From an uncultured Chitinophagales bacterium (GTDB taxonomy: Bacteria > Bacteroidota > Bacteroidia > Chitinophagales > JAHDHT01): a DNA stretch of 64,000 bases. Within the stretch, counting starts at the first letter, position 1. Each line of letters starts with the position of its first letter. Below, piece after piece: positions 9,253 to 19,335 of the stretch. The notes under the pieces are model-generated. The model was not told the DNA's origin. It saw only the letters and a list, made by a program, of their open reading frames with translations, and did not search any database. The translations under genes and the position numbers were made by a program. Location: contig CALHDG010000027.1 of the NCBI GenBank assembly GCA_938023075.1, forward strand, positions 1 to 64,000, written 5' to 3'.

Positions 9253-10483
9253 CAGTAGAACCCAAATTGTCTCTGCGAAAATGGCTTACTGGCTTTTCAA
9301 AAGCTCCTAAACTTAAGGCACCAAAATTCATTAATAGTAAGGTAAAAATAATCAACCCCCATTGTCCTAAAGTAGGAACGGTATTACCTTCATCTGCGGT
9401 ACAATTAGCATTGGTATTGGTCGCTTCGCCTGCTGTAATACAAGCGAATGAAGATTCACCTGACTGTGTAGCATCTTCTACTGAACATTGTTGATAGCCC
9501 GATCCGTTACAAGTTATTTGGCTTGTATTTGGATCAATACTGATGGATACCCAACCATTATGAGTTTCAAAAATACCATCGCCGTCTGCATCGCCTTCAA
9601 ATTGTATGCCGATGTATTGTGCAGGATTAGTATTAGGATTGTCATTTGTGTTATTACTATAATAGGGGCCAGTCACAGAAGAGTAATCACCACTCATTGT
9701 ACCACCAAACAAAGTGTATAAACCTATCTGTTCTCCATTACAAGTTGCCATAGCAGCAGGATCATATGTTATACCATAAAAAAAATTGCTAACCACCAAA
9801 AAATTGTAGTAATAGTAAGACTGGCGGATGGTGTAGTTATTGCCTAAACTAACATTGTTGTTATTTAAAGATGCAGCACAAATATTTACAGGTGTTGACA
9901 AACCTACAATAGCATTACCTGCGCCAGGCACTGCATAAGCACTTCCATAATACAATCTTGTATTACTTCTTTGACTGTACTCTCCGAAACCTGTTCCTAC
10001 AAACAAACTGGCATAAGAGATATCAGCGGTTGCAACCGCTCCTGTTGGACATCCTGGCTGAAAAATTGGAGATCCGGCAGGAACAATAGTAGGATTAGGG
10101 TAAATTACATAAGCTGAATATGAGGTATAAGTATAAGGGTTAAAGTTGTTTAACGTATTCACTCCGTTCATTGAACCAATTGTAATACTAATGGACATAG
10201 AAAAATTAAAAAAACTAGCATAACCAGTTGTAAACGGATATTGCATAATTGTTCCGAAACCACCGCTATTTTCAGTTTGAGAATAAAGTCGGAAGGTAGT
10301 ATTTTGTACAAAAGTAACATCAACTGTACCATCCCCATCAATATCAATTTCTAAGGGGCTGCCGGGTTCGGTGTTTCCACATTGGCTAAATACCTCTGCT
10401 GAAGAAGTGGTTAAAAATGCAGTAGCAAGTGCACTGTAGCTTAATAATTTATTGCTGTAATTTTTAAAATTGATTGATTGCAC
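9245..10483 (-). CDS. Secreted surface protein with IPTL-CTERM sorting signal
   Basis: A 412-residue protein with an N-terminal signal region (residues ~1-33). The mature part begins with an Asp-rich loop (EIDIDGDGTVDVTF), is rich in Asn, Tyr, Ser and Gly, and probably folds as beta-sandwich; a second such loop (EGDADGDGIFETHNG) lies further on. Near the C-terminus NTVPTLGQWGLIIFTLLL followed by a hydrophobic segment and a basic tail is the IPTL-CTERM pattern, a proposed exosortase-type sorting/anchoring signal. The tail after the membrane segment is longer than the usual few basic residues. No exosortase gene is in the window. Several Cys residues may form disulfides. Ligand or enzymatic function unknown. 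Confidence 0.75.
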   Translation of the reverse strand: MQSINFKNYSNKLLSYSALATAFLTTSSAEVFSQCGNTEPGSPLEIDIDGDGTVDVTFVQNTTFRLYSQTENSGGFGTIMQYPFTTGYASFFNFSMSISITIGSMNGVNTLNNFNPYTYTSYSAYVIYPNPTIVPAGSPIFQPGCPTGAVATADISYASLFVGTGFGEYSQRSNTRLYYGSAYAVPGAGNAIVGLSTPVNICAASLNNNNVSLGNNYTIRQSYYYYNFLVVSNFFYGITYDPAAMATCNGEQIGLYTLFGGTMSGDYSSVTGPYYSNNTNDNPNTNPAQYIGIQFEGDADGDGIFETHNGWVSISIDPNTSQITCNGSGYQQCSVEDATQSGESSFACITAGEATNTNANCTADEGNTVPTLGQWGLIIFTLLLMNFGALSLGAFEKPVSHFRRDNLGSTEK

Positions 10484-10587
10484 GTATAATAATTTAGCTC
10501 ATAAATATACTAATTGCTATTATATTATTTAGAAATTAACTTTTTTTTTATAATTGATTAACTTTGCTTTAGTATCTACGAAAAACT

Positions 10588-10941
10588 GAAGCCTGCAAAC
10601 TAGCCCCGATTTCCAAGCCAACAAAACTAAAGTGCATTGGGTTGTTTAGCAGCTAAGTGTTGTTTTTCGAATGGAAAAATTCGTCATTCAAAATTGGGTG
10701 TTCGATGTTCGATATTCGATATTTTTTTGGATGACCATTTAATGAACAACGAATATCTATTAACGAATAATGAATCTCGATTGATTATTAATGTATAAAT
10801 AACTGATATTCTAAATAATGAAAGACAATTAGATAGAATTGCAGTGGTTATGCTGCCTGAAGCGATGGCTTTTGTGCGTTGGCGTAACATTTGAACGGAA
10901 AGCGGAACCAAAACTTACCACGAGTTGATAGGTTTCGCCTC
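10588..10941 (+). repeat. Dispersed repeat R1, long copy A
   Basis: It begins GAAGCCTGCAAACTAGCCCCGAT and ends in ...GAACGGAAAGCGGAACC... TTTCGCCTC. Between CCCCGAT and GCAGTGG it carries a ~230-bp insert that is also present in copies at 39083 and 58111. Hairpin arms near 10850-10857 and 10881-10890 are only partly paired here, so this copy may be degenerate. It accounts for the gene-free stretch 10484-10971; the small ORFs across it are not believable genes. Confidence 0.85.
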
Positions 10942-10971
10942 TACATTTATTATTTACAACTCATCAAAGCG

Positions 10972-12735
10972 TTAATGCGGCACCAAATAAACCTCCGTCA
11001 TATCTCTGTACTCCATAGCGTTTTGTGGGTAGTTACGCACATAGGGTTGGAGCAAGCGAATATCTTTATAATAAAACAACGGTATGATGGCGGCATCGTC
11101 GGTGGCAATTTGGTCGGCTTGGCGGTAGAGCTTGTTTCGTTCGGCGTCATCAACGGTAGCTAAACCTTTGCTAAAGGCGGCATCGTATTGCGGCGAGGCA
11201 TAACGCATCGAATTGATGTAACTTTTATCACTCATTTTCGGCGGAATATGAACACTATATAGAAGGTTCAAAAAGTTTTCCGGGTCGGGATAATCGGCTA
11301 CCCAACCGGCACGCCAAAAGTCGGCTTTCCCGGTTTCTAAATTTTCTAAGTGTTGGGCAAACGGCATTTTAATAATTTCTACATCTATATTTAAATTTTC
11401 TTTGAGCATCTTTTGTGTGGCTTCGGCAACTTGTTCGTTTCGTCCACCACCCGAGTTAATGTTGTGAATTAATTTTGGAAAACCTTTACCATTCGGATAA
11501 CCGGCTTCCGCTAATAGTTGTCGTGCTTTTTCAGGATTAAAAGTATAGCCTTTAATGGCAGCAGCATCGTAAGCTGGAAATGCCGGTGGCACAATACCAT
11601 TATATGCTGGTAAACCCTGTCCCTTTAAAGTATACTGAACAATAGCATCGCGGTCAATCGCATAGTTAAAAGCCTGGCGTAATTTTTTATTGGCAAACAA
11701 TTCTTTTTTATGCTGAAAACCGTAATAGTAAACCGACATTGTTACCATATCTTGATAAACAAAATTGGTATACTTACCCAACAAGTTGCCTTGCCGGTCA
11801 ACCACTTCATCGGCTAACTCTAAAGGCAAGCGATACTTCATTTCTAACTTACCTTCTTCAAACGCCAATAAGGTGGCTTTGTCTTGTTTCATAAAAGAAT
11901 ACTTTACTCCATCTAAATAAGGCAGTTGGTTACCGTGTTCGTCTTTGCCCCAATAATTATTGTTGCGCACCATAATAACGGCTTCATCTTCTTTCACGGC
12001 TTTTAATTTAAACGGACCAGAGCCAACGGCATTTAAACGCATATCGGTTCCATACTTTTCAATGGCTTCTTGTGGAAAGGCATAGCAAAAAGGCATTGCC
12101 AACAATTGTAAGAAACTGCCAAAAGGTTGTTCTAACTCAATTTCAAAGGTATAGTCATCAATTACCCGGGCACCCGGCACACCGCCGGCTGGTTTTTCGC
12201 CTTTTTTAAGTGCCGCGTCGTAAGCATTGGCTCCTTTTATTCTATCTCTAAAAAAATTAAAGCCTTGATTGTTAACATCAGAGGTACAAAGCAAATCAAA
12301 AACATACTTAAAATCTTTAGCAGTAATTAGCCTGCCTTTGCCATCTTTAAAACAATCATTATCGTGGTAATACACGCCTTCGCGCAAGGTAAAGCGATAG
12401 GTTTTGGCATCGTCGCTTACCGTCCAACTTTTGGCAATAGCGGCAACGGGCGTTAAGGTTTCATCATCTAATTTCACCAAGCCTTCATAAATAGAATTGG
12501 CAATTCTGTGACCAGCCACTTCCGTAATATTTAAGGGATACAAACTGCGTAAAAATTCCGATTCATTAATTCGAAAAACCCCTCCGTAATATTTGCCGCC
12601 TTTGGCTTCTGCAATTTCTCCACGTTTGCGTTCGCCGTTTTGGGTGGTGTTCTTGGTATTGGTCGACTCTCCTCCACAGGCGCAAAAGAGTATAATGAAT
12701 AGGTAGCTTATCAAGAGCTTGATGTATTGTGTCAT
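10972..12735 (-). CDS. Peptide/nickel-type ABC transporter substrate-binding lipoprotein (SBP family 5)
   Basis: A 587-residue protein of the DppA/OppA family. The signal ends at a lipobox-like LFCAC followed by a GGESTN tether, so it is probably lipid-anchored. Family features include NITEVAGHRIANSIYEGLVKLD near the start, the FTLREGVYYHD motif, the LNAVGSGPFKL segment and LRQAFNYAIDRDAIVQY. It would bind oligopeptides or related solutes and hand them to an inner-membrane ABC permease; no permease or ATPase gene is next to it, so it may work with a complex encoded elsewhere. Single-gene unit by its surroundings. Confidence 0.9.
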   Translation of the reverse strand: MTQYIKLLISYLFIILFCACGGESTNTKNTTQNGERKRGEIAEAKGGKYYGGVFRINESEFLRSLYPLNITEVAGHRIANSIYEGLVKLDDETLTPVAAIAKSWTVSDDAKTYRFTLREGVYYHDNDCFKDGKGRLITAKDFKYVFDLLCTSDVNNQGFNFFRDRIKGANAYDAALKKGEKPAGGVPGARVIDDYTFEIELEQPFGSFLQLLAMPFCYAFPQEAIEKYGTDMRLNAVGSGPFKLKAVKEDEAVIMVRNNNYWGKDEHGNQLPYLDGVKYSFMKQDKATLLAFEEGKLEMKYRLPLELADEVVDRQGNLLGKYTNFVYQDMVTMSVYYYGFQHKKELFANKKLRQAFNYAIDRDAIVQYTLKGQGLPAYNGIVPPAFPAYDAAAIKGYTFNPEKARQLLAEAGYPNGKGFPKLIHNINSGGGRNEQVAEATQKMLKENLNIDVEIIKMPFAQHLENLETGKADFWRAGWVADYPDPENFLNLLYSVHIPPKMSDKSYINSMRYASPQYDAAFSKGLATVDDAERNKLYRQADQIATDDAAIIPLFYYKDIRLLQPYVRNYPQNAMEYRDMTEVYLVPH

Positions 12736-12964
12736 ATTTATCTTTTATTTTATAGCTTGGTAAAGGTACGGATTCTTTGGGTGTTTTTTGGATGGGAGTT
12801 CTATTTATACAAGTTAATTTTTGACCTATATTTTGCCACCGCTCCTGAAAAATAGGCTGCCTAAAAGTGCTCTTTAGCTAAAATAGAAATCAATAAAAAG
12901 AGGTATACTTACCATTGGTGAATTTTAAGTTCAACCTAAAACAGTTAATCAATACAATTCAATC

Positions 12965-13064
12965 TATTTTTGATGTGCATCTGAATAGTAATTTTATAAA
13001 TGAGGAATTCTCTATTTTTTAAAAAAATAGATCATGTGCTAACTGAATAGTTCAAAATAAACCG
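12965..13064 (-). pseudogene. Decayed fragment related to the 17066-17476 membrane protein
   Basis: Read on the minus strand this stretch gives, with stops, GLF*TIQLAHDLFF*KIENSSFIK, which lines up codon by codon with GLIWTIQLVHYPLFLKIEEASFIQ of the intact gene at 17066-17476. The DNA match is also clear, for example ATAAATGAGG and GAATAGT..AAAT. The similarity fades on both sides. It is therefore a relic of a duplicated or older paralogous copy. The rest of the 12736-13284 gap holds nothing I recognise. Confidence 0.75.
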
Positions 13065-13284
13065 GCAACGAATGATGAGAAGCAGTATAATTTTTACATT
13101 CAATTATTCTTTTGACTCCTTAAAATTACAAAAACACAAATCACGCCTTAATTCAAGTATACAGTCATCACAAAGAGCAAAAACTTATGCTCCGTAAAGC
13201 ACGTATACCAAAAACAGGTTGTTCATCAATTAGACATCCATAAAAAAGGTGTTATATTTATCCTATCATAAAAAAAATGAACGG

Positions 13285-16200
13285 ATGAAAAACAAGTTAA
13301 TGACGATTTGGTTTGGCATAGCCACAATATATGCTATGGCACAAACGACTATCCCTACATCTGACTTTATAAAAATTGACCAATTTGGTTATTTACCGAA
13401 TGCTACAAAAGTAGCGGTAATCAGCAACCCTCAAACCGGGTTTAATGCCAACCTGAGTTTTAATGCCGGCAATACTTACGAGGTACGCAATTGGCAAACC
13501 GGCGCAGTCTTGTTTACCGGCAGTCCGCAGCAATGGAATGGCGGAGCTACACACACGCAGTCAGGAGATAAAGGTTGGTGGTTCGATTTTTCAACAGTAA
13601 CGGCTACCGGCAGCTATTATATTTACGACATAACCAACAATGTACGATCCCATCGTTTTGAGATAGATGAAAATGTGTACAGTCCGGTATTAAGAGCAGC
13701 CATGCGTATGTTTTATTACAATCGCTGCAATTTTGCTAAACAAGCCCCTTTTGCAGAACCCGGCTTTACCGACGGCTTGGCTTTTAGTAATAACTTGCAA
13801 GATGGCAACAGTCGCTTTGTTTGCGACAAAAATAATCCGGCAACTGAAAAAGATTTATCCGGTGGCTGGTTTGATGCCGGCGACTTTAACAAGTATGTTA
13901 CTTTTGCCGACCGTGCAATGCACGATTTGCTGTTAGCTTACGAAGAAAATACAAACATCTTTACCGACAATTTTAACATACCGGAATCGGGTAATGGAAT
14001 TCCCGATATATTGGATGAGCTAAAATGGGAGTTGGATTGGTTGATGAAAATGAATAACAGCGACGGTTCAACGCATATTAAAATTGGCAGCAGTAACCAT
14101 CAGGATAACAGTGCTGCGCCACCCAGTACCAATACCGACCCCCGTTATTATGGCTACACCTGCACCTCTGCCTCTATTTCGGTAGCCGGTGTTTTTGCAC
14201 ATGCTGCACGGGTGTTTAAAACCATTCCCGGCATGAGTAGTTATGCCCAACAATTGCAAAACAGGGCAGTCAACTCATGGAATTATGTGTTACCCTTTGT
14301 AAACAGCAATCAATTAGATACCAATTGCGATGACACCCCCACTGATAGACAAAATGGCAATCCGGTTTGTTGTAATTTTAATGGCAATACTTGTAATGAT
14401 AACCGAATTGTTTCGGGCGATGCCGATTGGGGAGCGGGTTTACAACAGAAAAAAGCGTTAAAAGCCGCTATTTATTTATTTGCTTTAACGGGCAATAATA
14501 CCTATCATCAATTCATCATAAACAATATTAACACTATAGCAGCAACTCAAATTGCCGGAGGCTATTGGGATGTATATGACGATGATAACAATAATGTTTC
14601 TTTTAATGATGCCACTTTAAACGATGCCATGTTAATGTACAGCACCTTGGCAAACGCAAATACCAATGTAGCCAATTCAATTATTAATAGTTTTTCTATT
14701 GCTGCCGGAAGCGATTATTTTGGTTTTTCTAATGCTGATTTATACCGTGCCTACATGGCGGATGGCGCCTATCATTGGGGTAGTAACTTTCCTAAAGCTG
14801 GTTATGGCGTTTTAAATACCTTATTACCCAAACATAATATTAACCCGGCAAATCATGCCTCTTACCATTTAAAAGCTGCCGAACAATTGCATTATTTTCA
14901 TGGGGTAAACCCACTTAACCTGGTTTATTTGAGTAATATGAATGATTTTGGAGCCGAAAATTCAGCCCCGGAAATGTTTCATCAATGGTTTGCAAACGGA
15001 AGTAGTTGGGATAATAGTTCAACCTCATTATATGGTCCGGCACCCGGTTTTATTACTGGTGGACCAAATGCAAATTTTTCATTAAGCAGTCCATCTCCTC
15101 CGGCAGGTCAACCACCTCAAAAAAGTTATGCAAGTTTTAACGACTTAAACAATTCGTGGGAGATTACCGAACCTGCCATTTACTACCAGGCTATTTACGT
15201 GCGTTTGTTAGCCAATTATGCCGGGCAGCAAGTGGTCTGTCCACCGGCAGGTACGCCTTGTAATGATGACAATCCGCTTACCCAAAATGATGTAGAAGAT
15301 GGAGCTTGTAATTGCAGTGGAAGTATTCAACCTCCGTCTGACTGTAATCAAATAGTCAATGGAAATTTTAATGCCAATACAGCTAATTGGGAACTCTGGA
15401 ATAGCAACCTAACTGCCAATGCCGGTTTGGGCAACATTGCCGGTATTACCGAAGAAGGTGTGAACCCTTGGGATGCCGGTATATTTCAAAGCAATTTAAT
15501 TTTTGAACAAGGCAGCACCTATCAAATTAGGTTTGATGCCCAAGCTACTGCCAACAGAACCATTACTGTAAAAGCTGGTTTAAGTGATGGCTCAAACATC
15601 ATTTACCAAAATGTAAACATTACGACCAGCATGAAAACCTACACTTTAAATTTTAATATGACAGCGTCTACTTCATTTGCTTGTAGTTTAGAATTTCATT
15701 TTGGCGCCAACGCTTCCGCTTTTGTGTTAGATAACATTTCTTTAAAAGATTTAGATTGTTGCTTACCCGAAGGCACCTCTTGTGATGATGGCAACCCGTT
15801 TACACAAAACGATGTAGAAGATGGAGCTTGCAACTGCAGTGGAAGTATTCCGCCTCCGCCTGACTGCAACCAAATAGTAAACGGAACTTTTGAGACCAAT
15901 GTAACCAATTGGACACCTTGGGCTTGTAACCTTGAAGCTGTTTCTGGCAGGTGCAGCGTGAGTAATCTTACCGCAGGTGCTAACACATGGGATGCCGGTA
16001 TAATGCAAGGCGATTTAATTTTTGAACAAGGCAAAGCGTATGAAATTCGTTTTGATGCCCGTGCATCTGCCAACAGAAGTATTAGTATAAAAGCCGGTTT
16101 GAGTGATGGTGCTAATATCATTTACCAAAATGTAAACATTACCACCACTATGCAAACGTACACGTTGAGTTTTACCATGAGCAACTCCACTACCTTTGCC

Positions 16201-16950
16201 GGTACTTTTGAAATCCATTTTGGTACAAATGCTTCCTCTTTTGTATTAGATAATATTTTGGTGCAAGAAGAAAATTGCTGCCCGGCTACTTTACTTCCTC
16301 CCGTTACCGGGCAAAATTGCAATCAAATAGCTAATGGTACTTTCGATGCCAATACAGCCGGTTGGTTTTCGTGGTTTAGTGATATTGCTGCCAGTTCAGG
16401 TAAGTTTAAGATAGATAATATTGTACCAAGTGAAAACGCCTATGATGCAGGTGTTACGCAACCGGATTTATTTATTGAGCAAGGTAAACAATACGAAATA
16501 AGCTTTGAAGCCCGCGCTGCTTCCCCCAGAACCTTAAGTGTGAAAACCGGTTTAGCCATCAGCCCGTACACTAATTATTTTTACCAAAATGTGCAAGTAA
16601 ATACGTACCAACAATGCTATACATTAAATTTTACGATGACGAATGCTTCAACATTTTCTGGTGCTTTAGAATTTCACTTTGCCAATAATACCAGCTCAAT
16701 TGAGTTAGATAATATTGCGCTTACGGAAGTGCCTTGTACTGAAACAGTGCGGACTTGTGCACCAACTTTAACTGTAAATGGATTTATTTCAAACCTGCTC
16801 TATCAAGCAGATAACAATGTTAACAGTAACGGAACCGTCATGCCAAATACAGAAGTGCATTTTCGCTCCAATACAAGTATAGATTTAAAAAGCGATTTCA
16901 ACGTACCGGCAAATACTAATTTTAATGCTGCCATACAACCGTGTGACTAA
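13285..16950 (+). CDS. Glycoside hydrolase family 9 (endoglucanase-like) with three carbohydrate-binding modules
   Basis: The ATG at 13285 is preferred over 13249 because a signal peptide (MKNKLMTIWFGIATIYAMAQ) follows it. The layout is an N-terminal CelD_N-type Ig-like domain (FIKIDQFGYLPNATKVAVI), a family 9 catalytic domain with the GGWFDAGDFNKYV motif (the two Asp at 209 and 212, counting from 13249) and a late WEITEPAIYYQ segment holding the likely catalytic acid Glu641. Three CBM4/9-like modules start at about residues 699, 873 and 1024 (each CNQI.NG.F...W....), followed by a Cys-bounded C-terminal domain (1169 on). Modules one and two, together with their Cys-rich linkers (TQNDVEDGACNCSGSI), are near-duplicates at DNA level with a ~520-bp period. 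It is expected to cleave beta-1,4-glucan outside the cell. No cellulosome parts or SusCD genes are nearby. Confidence 0.9.
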   Translation: MKNKLMTIWFGIATIYAMAQTTIPTSDFIKIDQFGYLPNATKVAVISNPQTGFNANLSFNAGNTYEVRNWQTGAVLFTGSPQQWNGGATHTQSGDKGWWFDFSTVTATGSYYIYDITNNVRSHRFEIDENVYSPVLRAAMRMFYYNRCNFAKQAPFAEPGFTDGLAFSNNLQDGNSRFVCDKNNPATEKDLSGGWFDAGDFNKYVTFADRAMHDLLLAYEENTNIFTDNFNIPESGNGIPDILDELKWELDWLMKMNNSDGSTHIKIGSSNHQDNSAAPPSTNTDPRYYGYTCTSASISVAGVFAHAARVFKTIPGMSSYAQQLQNRAVNSWNYVLPFVNSNQLDTNCDDTPTDRQNGNPVCCNFNGNTCNDNRIVSGDADWGAGLQQKKALKAAIYLFALTGNNTYHQFIINNINTIAATQIAGGYWDVYDDDNNNVSFNDATLNDAMLMYSTLANANTNVANSIINSFSIAAGSDYFGFSNADLYRAYMADGAYHWGSNFPKAGYGVLNTLLPKHNINPANHASYHLKAAEQLHYFHGVNPLNLVYLSNMNDFGAENSAPEMFHQWFANGSSWDNSSTSLYGPAPGFITGGPNANFSLSSPSPPAGQPPQKSYASFNDLNNSWEITEPAIYYQAIYVRLLANYAGQQVVCPPAGTPCNDDNPLTQNDVEDGACNCSGSIQPPSDCNQIVNGNFNANTANWELWNSNLTANAGLGNIAGITEEGVNPWDAGIFQSNLIFEQGSTYQIRFDAQATANRTITVKAGLSDGSNIIYQNVNITTSMKTYTLNFNMTASTSFACSLEFHFGANASAFVLDNISLKDLDCCLPEGTSCDDGNPFTQNDVEDGACNCSGSIPPPPDCNQIVNGTFETNVTNWTPWACNLEAVSGRCSVSNLTAGANTWDAGIMQGDLIFEQGKAYEIRFDARASANRSISIKAGLSDGANIIYQNVNITTTMQTYTLSFTMSNSTTFAGTFEIHFGTNASSFVLDNILVQEENCCPATLLPPVTGQNCNQIANGTFDANTAGWFSWFSDIAASSGKFKIDNIVPSENAYDAGVTQPDLFIEQGKQYEISFEARAASPRTLSVKTGLAISPYTNYFYQNVQVNTYQQCYTLNFTMTNASTFSGALEFHFANNTSSIELDNIALTEVPCTETVRTCAPTLTVNGFISNLLYQADNNVNSNGTVMPNTEVHFRSNTSIDLKSDFNVPANTNFNAAIQPCD

Positions 16951-17065
16951 TCACTGATGTATTACATAATACAATTGTTTTTATTTGTTTTTTTGATAGG
17001 ATCGTCAAATTCATTGCTGTATGCATTAGTTTATAATTAAAAATTTAACACCCAACGGTGCATTT

Positions 17066-17476
17066 TCAATGATAGATCAACAGCACCGCAGCTCTTAAAC
17101 TCCAGCAGATGGTTCTAAGCCAGTTAGAATCGATCAGTTTTTGACATGCTTTTTTATTATAAGCTTTAATCAATTTTTGATGTAGTGGAACTTGCACAAG
17201 AAATGTAGATAGCCATATAATTAATACTAAAAAAACTTGAATGATCGCAATAATTAGATGTGTTTTGAAAAGATGAAAGAAAAGCCAAATAGAGCAAAGC
17301 AGTTCAATAATCATTAAGGGTGCTACCAACGGGGTGATCTGTTTTTGATGCGCATTTAAATATTGTATAAATGAGGCTTCCTCTATTTTTAAAAAAAGTG
17401 GATAATGCACCAGTTGAATAGTCCAAATTAAGCCTGTTAAAAGTAAGCACACAATTAAATTGATGAGCAGCAACAT
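17066..17476 (-). CDS. Small four-helix membrane protein, uncharacterised family
   Basis: A 136-residue protein with four predicted membrane segments. Conserved-looking features are the IWTIQLVHYPLF motif after helix 1, the LVAPLMIIELL helix, LIIWLSTFLVQVPLHQKL and the closing NWLRTICWSLRA. I recall many bacterial homologues of this length without a known function. It lies between the GH9 gene and the ribosomal operon and is separated from the operon by the rplQ terminator. A decayed partial copy lies at 12965-13064. Confidence 0.75.
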   Translation of the reverse strand: MLLLINLIVCLLLTGLIWTIQLVHYPLFLKIEEASFIQYLNAHQKQITPLVAPLMIIELLCSIWLFFHLFKTHLIIAIIQVFLVLIIWLSTFLVQVPLHQKLIKAYNKKACQKLIDSNWLRTICWSLRAAVLLIYH

Positions 17477-17545
17477 TATTTTACCTTCCAGTTAACATAA
17501 TTGAATCCTATTAAATCACTACAATTTTTATCGAATCGTATAAAC

Positions 17546-17579
17546 AAAAAAAGGAGTGTCACAGACAGCAACACCCCTT
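17546..17579 (-). terminator. Rho-independent terminator after rplQ
   Basis: On the minus strand AAGGGGTGT (17579-17571) pairs with ACACTCCTT (17559-17551) with one G-T wobble and an 11-nt loop, followed by a run of T. It ends the long ribosomal operon 30 bp after the rplQ stop. Confidence 0.85.
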
Positions 17580-17608
17580 CTTAGATTTATCCTTAATCTA
17601 TGTTTTTG

Positions 17609-18292
17609 TTATGATTCTTCTTCTGTTGGCTCCTCTACATCTGCAGCAGGTGGTTCTTCTTCAGTTGTCGCATCCTTTGCTGGTTCTTCAACTTCTGCTG
17701 CGGTCTCTTCGCCAGTCTCTTCTGTTGTTTGTTGAACTTCTTCCACCGTTTCTTGAACTTCTTCTACTGCCTCGGTTGCCGTCTCCTGCACCTCTTCTAC
17801 CACAGTTTCCTCAACTGCTTCAGTAGCTGTTGCGGCTGCGGCGGTTGATGCGGCTGCAGCTTTAGAGCCTCCACCTCTTCTTCTTCTCGTTTTCTTTTTA
17901 CCTGTTGAAGCCTTTCTTTCGGTAGTATATACCTCATTATAATCAACCAATTCTATAATACACATTTCGGCATTATCTCCATACCGGGTTCCAATTCTAA
18001 CTATTCTGGTATACCCTCCTGGCCGGTCACCTACCTTTGCCGCTACATCGGTAAACAATTCGGCTACTGCTTCTTTTTGCTGTAAATTTCTAAAACACAT
18101 TCTTCTGTTGTGTGTTGAATTCACTTTGGCACGGGTTATTAAAGGCTCAATAAAACGACGTAAAGCCTTTGCTTTAGCTACCGTAGTTTTAATGCGCTTA
18201 TGCATTATTAATGAACTACCCATGTTACGCATCATTAAAACGCGGTGCTGGCTTTTTCTACCCAGATGGTTTACTTTCTTTCCGTGTCTCAT
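17609..18292 (-). CDS. rplQ: 50S ribosomal protein L17 with long acidic C-terminal tail
   Basis: The first ~125 residues are standard L17 ([48 protein letters not shown]), which packs on 23S rRNA near the exit tunnel. Residues 131-144 are a basic [11 protein letters not shown] linker. Residues 145-227 are a low-complexity tail of Ala, Glu, Thr and Val with repeated VEEVQET-like units ending in EEPTEEES. Typical bacterial L17 is about 120 residues and Bacteroidota versions are often somewhat extended; ~100 extra residues is long. It is the last gene of the operon, 3 bp after rpoA. Confidence 0.95.
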   Translation of the reverse strand: MRHGKKVNHLGRKSQHRVLMMRNMGSSLIMHKRIKTTVAKAKALRRFIEPLITRAKVNSTHNRRMCFRNLQQKEAVAELFTDVAAKVGDRPGGYTRIVRIGTRYGDNAEMCIIELVDYNEVYTTERKASTGKKKTRRRRGGGSKAAAASTAAAATATEAVEETVVEEVQETATEAVEEVQETVEEVQQTTEETGEETAAEVEEPAKDATTEEEPPAADVEEPTEEES

Positions 18293-18295
18293 GGC

Positions 18296-19294
18296 TTAAT
18301 CGTCTAATTTGTATTTTGTAAGATCCATTCCGAAAGAAAGACCTTTTTCGTTAATTAATGCCTCAATTTCCATTAACGACTTTTTACCGAAGTTACGGAA
18401 TTTGATTAATGAATTAGTGTCGTAAGTAACCAATTCTTGTAAAGAATTGATTTTGGCAGCTTTTAAACAATTGTAGGCTCTTACCGACAAATCCAAATCT
18501 TCTAATGGAGTTTTCAATATTTTACGCATATGCAATACATGCTCATCTACTACATCTTCTTCCGGCGAATCGAAATCTTCAAACACCAATTGCTTATCAG
18601 ATATTAAACCGAGATGCTGCATCAAAATATTGGATGCTTCTTTCAAAGCATCTTCCGGGTGGATGGTTCCATCCGTTCGAATTTCAATATTCAATTGCTC
18701 ATAATCCGTTTTTTGCTCAACCCTCGTATTATCAACAAAGTAGCGTACATTTTTTATTGGCGTATAAATACTATCGATGGGTATTAAACCAACTACTGCT
18801 TCTTTCGGCGTATTTTCTTCTGCCGGAACATAGCCTCTGCCTTTACCTACCGTTAATTCCATTTCTATATTGGTACTTTTATTAGAAATGTTGCAAATGA
18901 CCATATCAGGATTGGTTACTTCAAAAGAAGCAGTATGTTTTTCAATGTCTGCAGCGGTAAATTTATCAGAGCCGCTAATTGACAAAAAGATACGCTCACC
19001 TGTAAAATCCGGATCATCTATTTTTCTCTTAAAACGAATTTGCTTTAAGTTTAAAATGATTTCCGGCACATCTTCTATTACCCCTTTTATAGTAGAAAAT
19101 TCATGATCTACTCCATCAATTTTAATTGACGTGATCGCATAACCTTCTAAAGAAGAAAGCATAACCCTGCGTAAAGCGTTACCAATAGTAACCCCAAAAC
19201 CAGGCTCAAGCGGTTTAAACTCAAACGTACCGTGAAAATCATCTGCTTTTTGCAGTTTTATTTTATCAGGTTTTTGAAATGCAAGTATTCCCAT
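18296..19294 (-). CDS. rpoA: DNA-directed RNA polymerase subunit alpha
   Basis: 332 residues. The N-terminal domain that dimerises and seeds core assembly carries [16 protein letters not shown]. The C-terminal DNA- and activator-contact domain (about 262-328) has [20 protein letters not shown] and [13 protein letters not shown]. Length and domain order are standard. It sits between rpsD and rplQ as in most bacteria, linking polymerase supply to ribosome supply. Confidence 0.98.
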   Translation of the reverse strand: MGILAFQKPDKIKLQKADDFHGTFEFKPLEPGFGVTIGNALRRVMLSSLEGYAITSIKIDGVDHEFSTIKGVIEDVPEIILNLKQIRFKRKIDDPDFTGERIFLSISGSDKFTAADIEKHTASFEVTNPDMVICNISNKSTNIEMELTVGKGRGYVPAEENTPKEAVVGLIPIDSIYTPIKNVRYFVDNTRVEQKTDYEQLNIEIRTDGTIHPEDALKEASNILMQHLGLISDKQLVFEDFDSPEEDVVDEHVLHMRKILKTPLEDLDLSVRAYNCLKAAKINSLQELVTYDTNSLIKFRNFGKKSLMEIEALINEKGLSFGMDLTKYKLDD

Positions 19295-19335
19295 TAACCG
19301 TTTTTATTTTATTAGATGAAATAAATAAGTGGTAA

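Noticed and set aside
10684-11163. ORFs inside long R1 copy A and the end of the SBP gene
   Set aside because: They are not preserved in the other long copies of R1 or are antisense to a solid gene.
15696-16322. Several minus-strand ORFs inside the GH9 gene
   Set aside because: They lie opposite the repeated CBM modules and have no family features; shadows of a gene with strong domain evidence.
17611-17826. Leucine-rich plus-strand ORF
   Set aside because: It is the antisense of the acidic, low-complexity L17 tail; its composition reflects that repeat and no independent gene is supported.
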